Assembly (NCBI GenBank): GCA_004138175.2
Contig: RYFE02000023.1
Span: 1 to 64,000, forward strand
Direction: 5' to 3'
Length of the DNA stretch: 64,000 nucleotides
From: Chloroflexales bacterium ZM16-3
GTDB lineage: Bacteria; Chloroflexota; Chloroflexia; Chloroflexales; Chloroflexaceae
The notes under the pieces are model-generated. The model searched no databases. It was not told the origin of the DNA and worked only from the letters and a program-made list of their open reading frames with translations. The position numbers and the translations under genes are program-made. Positions 54,413 to 63,947 of this stretch are shown piece after piece. How positions within the stretch are numbered: the stretch's first letter is position 1; each line of letters opens with the position of its first letter.

Positions 54413-55465
54413 TCAAAACAGCCGCCCCTGCTGTGGCCCGCCCGGCTCATCGCCGGGTGATCCGCGCTCGGTGTAGGGGATTCCCAGGTGCTCGTAGGCT
54501 CGCCGGGTGGCGATGCGCCCGCGCGGAGTACGCTGGAGGAAGCCGAGCTGGAGCAGGAAGGGCTCGTACACATCCTCGACCGCATCCACCTCTTCGGCCA
54601 GGGCGGCGGCCAGGGTGCTTAGCCCCACCGGCCCACCGTTAAACAGCTCGATGATCGCGTGCAACAGCCGACGGTCATTCTCGTCGAGACCAAGATCATC
54701 CACCTCAAGCTGCTCAAGCGCCGCGCGGGCCACCGGCACGTCGATAGTGCCATCGGCGATCACCTGGGCGTAATCACGCACGCGGCGCAGTAGGCGGTTG
54801 GCGATACGCGGCGTGCCACGGGCGCGCCGGCCGATCTCCAGAGCGCCGTCGTCGGTGATCGGCATGCCCAAGATTCCTGCCGAGCGCGCCACGATCTCGC
54901 GCATCGCGTCATCGTTGTAGAAGACCAGCCGGTGTACCGACACGAAGCGGTCGCGCAGGGGCGAGGTGAGCAGGGCCAGGCGCGTGGTCGCCCCGATCGC
55001 AGTGAAGCGCGGCAGGCTCAGGCGTAGGCTGCGTGCGCTCGGCCCCTTCCCCACCATCAGATCCAGGGCGAAGTCCTCTAGCGCCGGGTAGAGCACCTCC
55101 TCAACCGCGCGGTTCAGCCGGTGAACCTCGTCGATGAAGAGCACATCGTCCTTCTGCAGGTTCGTCAGGATGGCGGCCAGGTCGCCAGCGCGCTCAATGG
55201 CCGGGCCGCTGGTGATCTTGATCTTCACGCCCATCTCCTGGGCGATCACCCCGGCCAGCGATGTCTTGCCAAGCCCGGGCGGCCCGTAGAAGAGGGTGTG
55301 ATCCAGCGGTTCGCCACGGGCCTTCGCGGCGGCGATGGCGATCTTCAGCTGGCCGACGGTCTTCTCCTGGCCGATGAACTCGGCCAGCGAGCGCGGACGC
55401 AGGCTCTTCTCGACCTGCTGGTCCTCGCCGTCGGGGTTGGGGTTGACCAGGCGATCCTCGGACAT
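54413..55465 (-). CDS. ruvB: Holliday junction branch-migration helicase RuvB
   Basis: AAA+ motor that drives RuvA-bound Holliday junctions. 350 residues; Walker [13 protein letters not shown], Walker [10 protein letters not shown], sensor [17 protein letters not shown], and the C-terminal winged-helix ([20 protein letters not shown]). GAGGAG before the ATG at 55465. No ruvA or ruvC beside it. Confidence 0.97.
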   Translation of the reverse strand: MSEDRLVNPNPDGEDQQVEKSLRPRSLAEFIGQEKTVGQLKIAIAAAKARGEPLDHTLFYGPPGLGKTSLAGVIAQEMGVKIKITSGPAIERAGDLAAILTNLQKDDVLFIDEVHRLNRAVEEVLYPALEDFALDLMVGKGPSARSLRLSLPRFTAIGATTRLALLTSPLRDRFVSVHRLVFYNDDAMREIVARSAGILGMPITDDGALEIGRRARGTPRIANRLLRRVRDYAQVIADGTIDVPVARAALEQLEVDDLGLDENDRRLLHAIIELFNGGPVGLSTLAAALAEEVDAVEDVYEPFLLQLGFLQRTPRGRIATRRAYEHLGIPYTERGSPGDEPGGPQQGRLF

Positions 55466-55506
55466 TCTCACTCCTCGCACGGGTGTGCGGCATGGCTATG
55501 GGGCGC

Positions 55507-55515
55507 ATTATAGCA
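55507..55515 (-). promoter_or_regulatory. Extended -10 promoter of ruvB
   Basis: TGCTATAAT on the minus strand, 42 bases before the start codon; heptamers occupy the -35 area. Confidence 0.55.
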
Positions 55516-55562
55516 TAGGGGTTGGGGGTTGGGGGTTGAGGGTTGGGGGTTGGGGGTTGGGC
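55516..55562. repeat. Heptamer array (GGGGGTT)n upstream of ruvB
   Basis: Six copies of GGGGGTT/GGGTTGA in one orientation. Confidence 0.9.
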
Positions 55563-55669
55563 TATTGACATACGGTGTGGAGGGTGCTATTTTAGCCTTA
55601 GCTAAATAATAATAATGGAATAGCTAAAAAGCCTGCAACCCTACTGCCCCTCATCCGTATATACTTCAG
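55563..55669. other. AT-rich intergenic stretch
   Basis: Relatively AT-rich for this genome, with TAGCTAAATAATAATAATGG near 55600 and a second TAGCTAAAAA. I see no gene or clear site. Confidence 0.4.
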
Positions 55670-55849
55670 GCAGTCCCGCAAAACTCGCCCTGTGCGGTGT
55701 CGCCCGGCGGCTGAAGCCGCGGGCTACGGTCTGCGAAGGCCGCCTGCGCGGCCTCAGGCAGGCCGCGCAGGCGGCCTTCGTTGGACAAGAGCCCGCCCGT
55801 TTACGGGCCGGGCACGCGCAGGGTGACAGGGTGAGTTTTGCGGTATTGC
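55670..55849. mobile_element. MITE, 180 bp, older copy
   Basis: Ends GCAGTCCCGCAAAACTCGCC and inverse of GCAATACCGCAAAACTCACC; interior as in the 37571 copy. Flanking octamers TACTTCAG and TACGTTAG agree at 6 of 8 positions, a decayed target duplication. Confidence 0.88.
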
Positions 55850-55921
55850 TACGTTAGGGTAGGCTCGGTAAGTAGGGCGTGTCACGCCGCCCCCTCCCTA
55901 CGAGTCCGCGCTACTGTTCTC

Positions 55922-55978
55922 TTGACATCCTCGCTATCGCGGTGTATCGTATAACTGACCGACTGGTCGGTTTATAAT
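55922..55978 (+). promoter_or_regulatory. Promoter and TetR-type operator of the MacAB-like operon
   Basis: TTGACA at 55922 with TATCGT 17 bases on; then the inverted repeat ACCGAC-TG-GTCGGT at 55958-55971, typical in form of TetR/AcrR operators, next to a TATAAT at 55973. A repressor bound there would block transcription of the exporter genes. Confidence 0.6.
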
Positions 55979-56032
55979 GACGTGAAGGTAAGTTACCCTC
56001 TCCCCTCTGCCCTGTCCCCTGAAAGGAGGCCC

Positions 56033-57508
56033 ATGATGCGCCTGCGTATCAGCCACCTCTGGCTCCTCCCGCTCGCCGGGCTACTGCTCGGCGGGTGCGC
56101 GGGCTTCGGCGGCCAATCTGCTGAACCCACCGCCGACCCTATCGCCATGCCCCCGCCGCCGCGCGTGGTCGCCGACGGCAAGATCATGCCTGTCCGCAGC
56201 GCCGAACTGCGCTTTCTGACCCCCGGCCTGGTGGGCGAGATCATGGTCTCCGAGGGCGACCAGGTGGCCGAGGGTGATCCGCTGGCCCGGCTCGACAGCG
56301 CCGAGCTTGAGCTGAGCGCCGAGCAGGCCCGGGCCGCCCTCACCCAGTCCCAGGCCGCCTACGAGCAGCTGGCCGCCGGGGCCGCGCCCGATACCATCGC
56401 CGCCGCCGAGGCTGTCGTGGCTCAGGCCCAGGCCAGCGCCCGCCAGGTAGACGGCAGCGTCAGCGCCAGCGACCTCGCCGCCGCCCGCGCCGACCTCGAC
56501 CAAGCCCGCGCCACCCTAGCCCGACTCCAGTCTGGCCCTAAGGACGATGAGGTGAAGCAGGCTCGCGCCGCCCTCGCCCAGGCTCAGGCCGACCTGCAGA
56601 CCCAGCGCGACGCCCTCTCGGCGGCCAAGAGCCAGGCCGATCTCGGTGTCACCCAGGCTGCCAACGCCCTGCGCGACGCCCAGGACGCCTACAGCAGCAT
56701 TTACTGGGACAACCGCAAGATTGATCGAAATGGTGATCTCACCCAGGCCCAGAAGGACGCCGAGGATAGCGCGAAGCGCGCCGTATCGAGTGCTGAGGCG
56801 GCGCTTGAGCAGGCCCAGGTAGCCCTGGAGAACGCCCACCAGGCCGAGATGAGCGGTGTGCAGAGCGCTCAGTCGCGGGTGACTCAGGCCCAGGCTAGCC
56901 TGAACCTGCTGCTCGCCGGTACCGACGCCGACCAGATCGCCGGCGCTCGCGCCCGCGTGGCCGCCGCCGAGGCGGCCCTGGCCCGCCTCACCGGCGACGC
57001 TCGGGCCGGTGAGGTGGATGCCGCCCAGGCTGGCGTGCAGCAGGCCCAGGCCAACCTGAGCCAGCTCCAGGTCGGCCCGCGCGACGTTGACCTTGCCGTG
57101 GTCGCCGCCCAGGTGCAGGCCGCCTCTGTGGCGGTGCGCCAGGCCGATCTGGCTATTGAGCGGGCCACCCTGCGCGCCCCCTTCGCTGGCACCGTTGTTG
57201 CGATCAACCTCAAGACCGGCGAGCTCGCCCCCGCCGAGCCAGCGATCATCTTCGCCGACACCTCGGACTGGAAGATCGAGACGAACGATCTGACCGAGCT
57301 CGACATCGTCGCCGTCAACCTCGGCGACCAGGTCACTCTCAGCTTTGACGCCATGCCCGACCTGACGCTCCAGGGTGTGGTGACGGACATCAAGGGGCTG
57401 GGCACTTCCTACCAGGGCGATGTGATCTATACCGTGGTGATCAAGCCGGAGAGCTGGGACCCGCGCCTGCGCTGGAATATGACGGCGACGGTGACGATCG
57501 GCACCTGA
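56033..57508 (+). CDS. MacA-type membrane-fusion lipoprotein
   Basis: Periplasmic-side adaptor of an ABC exporter, 491 residues. Lipoprotein signal (LAGLLLGGCAG), biotinyl-lipoyl-like half-motifs, a long Ala/Gln coiled coil (about 75-355) and a beta-barrel. AQDAYSSIYWDNRKIDRNGD matches the RND adaptor at 8961, so the two adaptors diverged from one gene. Start at 56033 with AGGAGG upstream; the GTG at 55982 would add 17 residues from a CT-rich repeat. First gene of a three-gene operon. Confidence 0.88.
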   Translation: MMRLRISHLWLLPLAGLLLGGCAGFGGQSAEPTADPIAMPPPPRVVADGKIMPVRSAELRFLTPGLVGEIMVSEGDQVAEGDPLARLDSAELELSAEQARAALTQSQAAYEQLAAGAAPDTIAAAEAVVAQAQASARQVDGSVSASDLAAARADLDQARATLARLQSGPKDDEVKQARAALAQAQADLQTQRDALSAAKSQADLGVTQAANALRDAQDAYSSIYWDNRKIDRNGDLTQAQKDAEDSAKRAVSSAEAALEQAQVALENAHQAEMSGVQSAQSRVTQAQASLNLLLAGTDADQIAGARARVAAAEAALARLTGDARAGEVDAAQAGVQQAQANLSQLQVGPRDVDLAVVAAQVQAASVAVRQADLAIERATLRAPFAGTVVAINLKTGELAPAEPAIIFADTSDWKIETNDLTELDIVAVNLGDQVTLSFDAMPDLTLQGVVTDIKGLGTSYQGDVIYTVVIKPESWDPRLRWNMTATVTIGT

Positions 57509-57520
57509 TGGCGGATCATT

Positions 57521-57562
57521 TCTATTGATGTGTGGCGGCGAAGCCGCCACACATCAATAGAG
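57521..57562. repeat. Perfect hairpin between adaptor and permease genes
   Basis: TCTATTGATGTGTGGCGGCG and its inverse around a GCGAAGC turn, within an otherwise co-directional operon. Confidence 0.85.
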
Positions 57563-57586
57563 ACGTGGGTTCAGGGGAGACGGCCT

Positions 57587-59830
57587 ATGCTCAGCCTAAA
57601 GAACCTATGGCGTCGTAAGACGCGCACCCTCCTCACCACCCTCGGCATCGCCGTGGGCGTGGCGGCGGTGGTGGTGCTCTCGGCCTTGGGCAACGGCATG
57701 GCCGATGGCTTCGGCGCGATCGGCGCATCCACCGACGCCGACCTGCTGGTAAGCCAGAAGGACGCGGTGATGATCATCGTTGGCGCGATCGACGAAAGCG
57801 TCGGCGACGAGATTCGCCAGATGCGCGGGGTGTCCGCCGTGGCAGGGACGACCGTCGGCATCGTGCAGATGCCCGAGTCGCCCTACTTCCTGGTGGCCGG
57901 CGAGGACCCGCGCGGCTTCGCGATCGGTCGCTACAAGATCATCGCCGGTCGTCAGATCGCCTCCAAGCGCGAGGTGATGCTCGGGCGACAGAGCGCCGAG
58001 AACCTGAAGAAGACGGTCGGCGACAAGTTCCGCATCAACGACATCAGCTATCGGGTGGCCGGGATCTACGAGACGGGCCAGAGCTTCGAGGATAACGGCG
58101 CGGTGATCGGCCTGGAGGATGCCCAGCGCACCTTCGATAAGCGCCGCCAGGTTAGCTACTTCAAGCTCCAGCTCGACGACCCCTCGTACCGCGAGGCGGT
58201 CCGCGCGGAGATCGAGTCGCGCTGGACGAACCTGGGCGTGACCCGCTCGGGCGAGGCGACCTCCCAGGATGAGATGCTCAAGATCTACCGCTCGATGGGC
58301 TGGGTGCTGGGGGTCTTCGCCATCCTGGTGGGCGGGCTTGGCATGATGAATGCCATGCTGATGAGCGTGTTCGAGCGCACCCGCGAGATCGGCGTGCTGC
58401 GTGCCATGGGCTGGCGGCGCTGGCGGGTGGTGCGAATGATCTTGGGCGAGGCCCTGATCCAGTCGATCATCGGTGGGCTGATCGGCCTGGCTCTCGGTGC
58501 GGGGACGATCGCTCTTGCTCGCCAGGCCCCGGCAGTGGCTGGCCTGCTCAGCCACGGTATGGACCCAGCCACCGGGGCGCAGGCATTTGTCGTTGCCCTG
58601 GTGCTCGGCCTGGTGGGCGGCGGCTACCCGGCCTGGCGCGCCGCGCAGCTGGCCCCCCTGGAGGCGATGCGCTCCGAGAGCGGCGCGGCGGTGACGCTCG
58701 GCCCAGTGGCGCGGCTGCTCAGCCGGGTGATCCGCTTCAACGCTGCGCGCAACCTGCTGCGCCGCCCCGCCCGCACCCTGATGACCGTCCTCGGACTCGG
58801 GCTCGGCGTCGGCTTCGTGATCGCGCTCAGCGGGATCGTCGAGGGCTCCAAAACGATGATCACCAGCCTGCTCAGCGCCGGTCAGGCCGACATCATCATC
58901 GAGCAGGCCAACGCCTCCGACTCCATGTTCTCGGCGATCGACGAGCGCATCGTCAGCCAGCTGCGCCTCGACCCGGCGGTGAAGAGCCTCTCTGGCCTTG
59001 TCTTCGGCACTACCACGGTGCCTGGCCTGCCCTTCTTCATTGTCTACGGGCTTGACCCGCGCGAGAACTACGCGGCCCACTACACCGTCCAAGAGGGCCG
59101 ACCGCTCCAGCGCCCCGGCGAGCTGATCCTCGGTCGCCTAGCCGCCAACAGCCTCAAAAAGAGCGTCGGCGACAGCCTGCGCTTTGGCGGGGGCAGCTTC
59201 GAGATCGTCGGCATCTTCGAGACCGGCGCGGCCTTCGAGGACGCCGGCGCGGTCATCCCCCTGCGCGAGGCCCAGCGCATCTTTGGCAAGCAGCGCCAGG
59301 TCTCCTTCGTCGGCATCACCCTACACGACAGCAGCCAGGCCGACGCCGTGGCCCGCAGCATGGAGCAGCACTACCCCGACATTATGGCCAGCCCCACGGC
59401 CGACCTCACCGAGCGCATGCAGGACTTCGCCACCACCACGGCGGCGATGAACGGGCTGATGGCGCTGATGGTGCTGGTCGGCGGGATCGTGATGATGAAT
59501 GTGATGATGATGAGCGTCTTTGAGCGTACCCAGGAGATCGGCGTGCTGCGCGCCCTCGGCTGGGGCCGCCGCCGCATCCTGGGCACCGTGCTCGGCGAGT
59601 CGCTCACGCTCTGTGTGGTGAGCGCGGTGGCCGGGGCCGGGCTCGGCATGCTCCTCAACTGGCTCTTTACCCTTGTCCCCGACTATGGCGGCATGCTCAC
59701 ACCAAGCTACAGCCCGGCCACTTTCGGCCTCGCCGTGGCCATGTCCCTCAGCCTCGGTGTGATTGGCGGTCTGCTCCCGGCCTGGCGCGCGGTGCGGCTC
59801 AGCCCGCTGGAGGCGTTACGTTACGAGTAG
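57587..59830 (+). CDS. FtsX/MacB-type ABC permease, internally duplicated
   Basis: 747 residues made of two homologous FtsX-like halves (about 1-365 and 380-747). Each half begins LxNLxRRxxRTLLTxLGxxxG, has an extracytoplasmic MacB domain (both with VAGIYETGQSFEDNGAVIGL-like text), and ends with helices around VFERTREIGVLRAMGW or VFERTQEIGVLRALGW. One polypeptide thus supplies both permease copies. GGGGAG precedes the ATG at 57587. The ATPase is encoded next. Confidence 0.9.
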   Translation: MLSLKNLWRRKTRTLLTTLGIAVGVAAVVVLSALGNGMADGFGAIGASTDADLLVSQKDAVMIIVGAIDESVGDEIRQMRGVSAVAGTTVGIVQMPESPYFLVAGEDPRGFAIGRYKIIAGRQIASKREVMLGRQSAENLKKTVGDKFRINDISYRVAGIYETGQSFEDNGAVIGLEDAQRTFDKRRQVSYFKLQLDDPSYREAVRAEIESRWTNLGVTRSGEATSQDEMLKIYRSMGWVLGVFAILVGGLGMMNAMLMSVFERTREIGVLRAMGWRRWRVVRMILGEALIQSIIGGLIGLALGAGTIALARQAPAVAGLLSHGMDPATGAQAFVVALVLGLVGGGYPAWRAAQLAPLEAMRSESGAAVTLGPVARLLSRVIRFNAARNLLRRPARTLMTVLGLGLGVGFVIALSGIVEGSKTMITSLLSAGQADIIIEQANASDSMFSAIDERIVSQLRLDPAVKSLSGLVFGTTTVPGLPFFIVYGLDPRENYAAHYTVQEGRPLQRPGELILGRLAANSLKKSVGDSLRFGGGSFEIVGIFETGAAFEDAGAVIPLREAQRIFGKQRQVSFVGITLHDSSQADAVARSMEQHYPDIMASPTADLTERMQDFATTTAAMNGLMALMVLVGGIVMMNVMMMSVFERTQEIGVLRALGWGRRRILGTVLGESLTLCVVSAVAGAGLGMLLNWLFTLVPDYGGMLTPSYSPATFGLAVAMSLSLGVIGGLLPAWRAVRLSPLEALRYE

Positions 59831-59843
59831 TAAAGAGTTCGAC

Positions 59844-59884
59844 TCCCCTCTCCCGCACGCGGGAGAGGGGCTGGGGGTGAGGGC
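59844..59884. repeat. CT-rich palindrome between permease and ATPase genes
   Basis: CCCCTCTCCCGCACGCGGGAGAGGGG followed by GGGGGTGAGGGC; a further copy of the family at 14055, 18020 and 42228. Confidence 0.8.
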
Positions 59885-59916
59885 AACGAGGCGCCCTCAA
59901 CACAGGAGAATTCCCT

Positions 59917-60732
<816 letters not shown>

Positions 60733-60802
60733 GGGGGCATGATCCTAAATGTAGTACGACAGCTCTAAAGTTATCCACATATTGTGGAAAGATGTGCATA
60801 AC

Positions 60803-60861
60803 ACCACAAGATATAGGGATGCCCGACCAGAAACTGGCCGGGCATCCCTATATCTTGTGGT
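60803..60861. terminator. Long hairpin after the ABC exporter operon
   Basis: Arms of about 24 bases (ACCACAAGATATAGGGATGC and inverse) around CCAGAAACTGG. Likely terminator for the exporter operon. Confidence 0.7.
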
Positions 60862-60933
60862 CAGCCTTGCCTTCATCCAAGTATGTTAAAATAGGGTTTA
60901 AGCTTCTCTCTCCCGCCAGTATCAGCACGAGCC

Positions 60934-61920
60934 ATGCAGCTCCATCTCAGCGACCAATCTCGCTACGAGCGTATCAGCGCATCCCTGCGCGCGGTCGTAT
61001 CGACATACCCGCAAGCGCTGCGGCAGCTCTGCGCGCCCGCCCTGGATGTGCTGCTGACTGGGGAGTTCAGCCAGCTCGCGGCCCTGCTGCCGACCTGGCT
61101 GGCCGACCTGATCCCCCTCGATGATGCGCAGATCGACACCCTCGGCGAGGCCGGGCTCTGGCTCTGGTGGTACGCCAGCGTCCTTGACGGGCTGATCGAC
61201 GGCGACACGCACCCGACAGCCCTGCCAGGCGCCCAGCAGGCGCTGCTGCGTGCCCTGGAGATCTACCGTCACCTTGGGCTGGCCGACACGCCTGCATGGG
61301 ACGAGCTGATGTCCCGCGCGCTGCTCGCCGCCGACGCCTACGCCCGCGAGATCGCCACCCGTACCATGGCTCTGACCGATCTTAGCGACGACAATCTGGC
61401 GCTGTGGGAGCCCGCGCTGCTCATGGATCGCGCTGCGCCCTTCGGCTTCACCCTCACGGCGCAGCTGCATCTGGCGGGTGCATCGGTAGACGATGCCAGG
61501 CGTACGGATCTTGCCGCCACGCTGCGCGCCCTCACTGCCGCCCGTCAGATCGCCGACGATGCCTCGGACTGGATCGGCGATCTGGGGCGCGGTCAGATCA
61601 ATAGTGTCTCGGCTGGGCTGATCCGCTACGCTCGGCGTCACCGCCCCGCGCAAACCGGCACCCTGAGCCCAGAGCAGATCGTCGGCTACGAGATCCACGC
61701 AGAGCACTACTGGGCTCAGGTCGAACAGGTTCACGCCGACCTCTGTCAGCAGGCGCTGGATCACCTGGCACCCTATGGCGACTGTCGGCTGCGGGCGCTG
61801 ATCTCCGCTCAGCTGCGCAGCGACGCGCTCGGCTGGGCACGCATGCGCGAGCGAAGGGCGAGCGTGCGCAAGCTGTTCGGCATCGGGGGAGAGGCATCGA
61901 CAGAGCATTGCCTCGCCTAA
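60934..61920 (+). CDS. Class I isoprenoid-synthase-like protein
   Basis: 328 residues, all-helical. Two Asp-rich motifs lie at the positions expected in class I terpenoid/prenyl-diphosphate synthases: VLDGLIDGD (Asp85, Asp89, Asp91) and IADDASDWIGDL (Asp208, 209, 212, 216). The first is not the canonical DDxxD, so the reaction (prenyl transfer, cyclisation, or none) is open. The neighbours, a RiPP-precursor-like gene and a possible cyclase-like gene at the window edge, suggest a specialised pathway. No clear ribosome binding site; TGTTAAAAT at about 60886 is a possible extended -10. Confidence 0.6.
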   Translation: MQLHLSDQSRYERISASLRAVVSTYPQALRQLCAPALDVLLTGEFSQLAALLPTWLADLIPLDDAQIDTLGEAGLWLWWYASVLDGLIDGDTHPTALPGAQQALLRALEIYRHLGLADTPAWDELMSRALLAADAYAREIATRTMALTDLSDDNLALWEPALLMDRAAPFGFTLTAQLHLAGASVDDARRTDLAATLRALTAARQIADDASDWIGDLGRGQINSVSAGLIRYARRHRPAQTGTLSPEQIVGYEIHAEHYWAQVEQVHADLCQQALDHLAPYGDCRLRALISAQLRSDALGWARMRERRASVRKLFGIGGEASTEHCLA

Positions 61921-62050
61921 TTCTCGATTAGAACGCAGGATGACCAGCGTTTATCCTGATGGATAATTCGGGTACAATGAGCGACGCGCCCATATATGCC
62001 CAGTTGTCTCAGCGACCCTCGGAGGCAAATGTAGCAATGAAGGAGGTCCT

Positions 62051-62269
62051 ATGAGCCCTGATCTCGAACGACTCATTGGCCGGGCCGTGATTGACCAGAA
62101 GTTCCGTGACGAACTACTCAAAGACCCTGATGCGGCGATCGCTAACTCTGGCCTCAAGCTCAGCGATGATGAGATAAAGAAGGTGAAGGCCGCAGCTGAG
62201 GCACGCAGGGTGGACAGCGCCGGTACGAATAGGAATCTGGACGCGGCCAAAGGAACACAGTGGGGTTAA
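62051..62269 (+). CDS. NHLP-clan (Os1348-like) small protein, possible RiPP precursor
   Basis: 72 residues. The first 48 (MSPDLERLIGRAVIDQKFRD ... LLKDPDAAIANSGLKLSDDE) match the leader-like domain of the Nif11/nitrile-hydratase-leader clan, in which a GxxL-type helix precedes a variable core. The last 24 (from AEARRVDSAG to KGTQWG) could be the core; there is no Cys and little Ser/Thr, which argues against lanthipeptide or thiazole products. It has a near-perfect AAGGAGGT site. A five-codon ORF (ATG at 62038) overlaps the site and its TGA overlaps the start codon. No maturase is recognised in the window. Confidence 0.6.
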   Translation: MSPDLERLIGRAVIDQKFRDELLKDPDAAIANSGLKLSDDEIKKVKAAAEARRVDSAGTNRNLDAAKGTQWG

Positions 62270-62293
62270 TGGTATCTCCCATATGCGCTCCTT

Positions 62294-62325
62294 CTGCCTA
62301 CCGAGTATTTGCTCGGTAGGCAGAT
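62294..62325 (+). terminator. Hairpin after the small precursor-like gene
   Basis: CTGCCTACCGAG and CTCGGTAGGCAG around TATTTG, 25 bases after the stop codon. No T-run, so termination efficiency is uncertain. Confidence 0.6.
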
Positions 62326-62335
62326 ACGATCTATG

Positions 62336-62428
62336 GCAGTATCCCAAAAGGAGCGCTGTGAACCGTACGGTAGCCCACCCGTGTACGGGCGGGCGCACAA
62401 GGTGACAGCGTTCCTTCTGCGGTATTAC
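62336..62428. mobile_element. MITE, 93 bp, with 8-bp target duplication
   Basis: Short family member ending GCAGTATCCCAAAAGGAGCG and CGTTCCTTCTGCGGTATTAC. GATCTATG flanks both sides exactly. It lies between the precursor-like gene and the phosphatase gene. Confidence 0.9.
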
Positions 62429-62451
62429 GATCTATGTGAAACTAGCCTCCT

Positions 62452-63843
62452 ATGGCATCGCAAACCTCTGCACAAGACTTAAATCTCGCTGATATTGAGC
62501 CGCAATCTGATCTCCGGCGTAAATCAGATCTGCTTCGACCGCTCAATAACAGCCTGCTGATACTTACGCTGGTGGGGCTCACGATTACCTTGCTCAATAA
62601 TCCATCAGGACTTTGGGTTGTCGGCGTGAGCTTGTTCGTCAATGTGCTTGTTATGTGGCTGGATCGAACTGGCCGGACGCTCCTCGCCGCGCATCTCTTC
62701 ACGTACTGGATCAATATTGGCATCCTAATATACTCTTATAATAACCTCTATATTGCATATAGCTTGCCCGCAGGGGTGATTTTCGCGTGCGTGCTCGCAA
62801 TGAGCGTGATGCTCGCCGGCATGCTGCTTGGTATACGCTATGTTATCGGGCTCGTCACATTCAATGTGATTGTCCTGATCGGGATGCTCTACTTCTTCTT
62901 TCTGCTGATCGACCCCCTAAGCTCCCCCAACCCTGACGATGGAACGATCGCGTACGGCGTGCCGATCTCCGCCTTCCTCATGATGATCGCCGTGATCTCC
63001 TGGCTCTACCATCGCGCCCTGGCTCATGCCTCGGACAGGCTGGAGGCGGCCCGTCAGCGGATTGTGCGTGACGAACTGCTCCGGCGCGACCTAGCCGTCG
63101 CCCGCGAGCTGCAACAGCGGCTCTACCCGCCGCCGCCGCTCACCAACGCGGGCATTAGCATTGCTTCGCGATCTGAGCCTGCCCGCGAGACGAGCGGTGA
63201 CTTCTACGACTTCATCCCTCTCGACGGCGACCGGCTGGGGATCGTGGTGGCCGATGTGACCGGCAAGAGCATCGCCGCCGCCCTGGTGATGGCGATGTCG
63301 CGCAGCACCATCCGATCCGAGGCCACCCGCCACGTCAGCCCCGCCGACGTGCTGCGCTACGCGAACCAGACGCTCTGCCAGGACAACACCTTCAAGCAGA
63401 TGATCACGGCATTCTACGGCGTGCTCGACACGCGCACCCTGCGCCTGGCGATCTCCAACGCTGGCCACCCCTTCCCGGTGCTCCGCCGCGATGGGCGGAT
63501 CAGCGAGCTAGAGATCTGCGGGCTGCCCCTGGGCGCCCGCGCTGAGGCGATCTACATTGAGCAGATCATCCAGCTCCAGCCCGGCGACCAGCTCGTGCTG
63601 ATTAGCGACGGCCTGCTAGAGGAACAGAATAGTCGCCGCGAGCTGTTCGGCTTCGAGCGCATGCTGGCGACGATCGCCAACGCGCATTCGCACGACCCTG
63701 AGCATACGCTTGATGATATCTGGCAGACGGTGGCGCGGTTCCGTGGCGCATCCGAGCAGAGCGACGATATCACCCTGGTGGTGGTGCAGGTGGCGCCATC
63801 CGCTGTCGTTGGCGGTGCAGCTTCGCCCCTTGCCGACGACTAA
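62452..63843 (+). CDS. Membrane-bound SpoIIE-type PP2C phosphatase
   Basis: 463 residues. About six membrane helices in residues 30-190, a coiled-coil linker (about 195-222, LAVARELQQRLYPPP) and a PP2C/SpoIIE domain. Metal-site residues are present in SGDFYDFIPL, VVADVTGKSIAAAL, ISNAGHPFP, LISDGLLEEQN and SDDITLVVVQ. Such proteins dephosphorylate anti-anti-sigma factors or similar partner-switch proteins, none of which is nearby. The membrane half is clearly less GC-rich than the catalytic half, suggesting a domain fusion of different origin. Confidence 0.88.
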   Translation: MASQTSAQDLNLADIEPQSDLRRKSDLLRPLNNSLLILTLVGLTITLLNNPSGLWVVGVSLFVNVLVMWLDRTGRTLLAAHLFTYWINIGILIYSYNNLYIAYSLPAGVIFACVLAMSVMLAGMLLGIRYVIGLVTFNVIVLIGMLYFFFLLIDPLSSPNPDDGTIAYGVPISAFLMMIAVISWLYHRALAHASDRLEAARQRIVRDELLRRDLAVARELQQRLYPPPPLTNAGISIASRSEPARETSGDFYDFIPLDGDRLGIVVADVTGKSIAAALVMAMSRSTIRSEATRHVSPADVLRYANQTLCQDNTFKQMITAFYGVLDTRTLRLAISNAGHPFPVLRRDGRISELEICGLPLGARAEAIYIEQIIQLQPGDQLVLISDGLLEEQNSRRELFGFERMLATIANAHSHDPEHTLDDIWQTVARFRGASEQSDDITLVVVQVAPSAVVGGAASPLADD

Positions 63844-63851
63844 ATACGATT

Positions 63852-63947
63852 GCAGATTGGGCCGATATCGCTGATAGATACTGCGGTATCCTAGCGAATG
63901 ATGCTTGTATGGGATCTCGCTACAATCTACAATCTACAATCTACAAT
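63852..63947. repeat. Heptamer array at the window end (ATCTACA)n
   Basis: GATTGCAGATTG at 63849 and four ATCTACA heptamers at 63922-63947. The latter lie inside the N-terminus of the next ORF if the ATG at 63909 is used. Confidence 0.85.

Noticed and set aside
55563-55669. AT-rich segment as a possible tRNA or small RNA
   Set aside because: No cloverleaf or stable conserved structure is seen; only repeated TAGCTAAA strings.
60771-60779. TTATCCACA, a perfect DnaA box
   Set aside because: A single box between an exporter operon and an enzyme gene, with no cluster of boxes, no dnaA/dnaN and no AT-rich unwinding region; not an origin.
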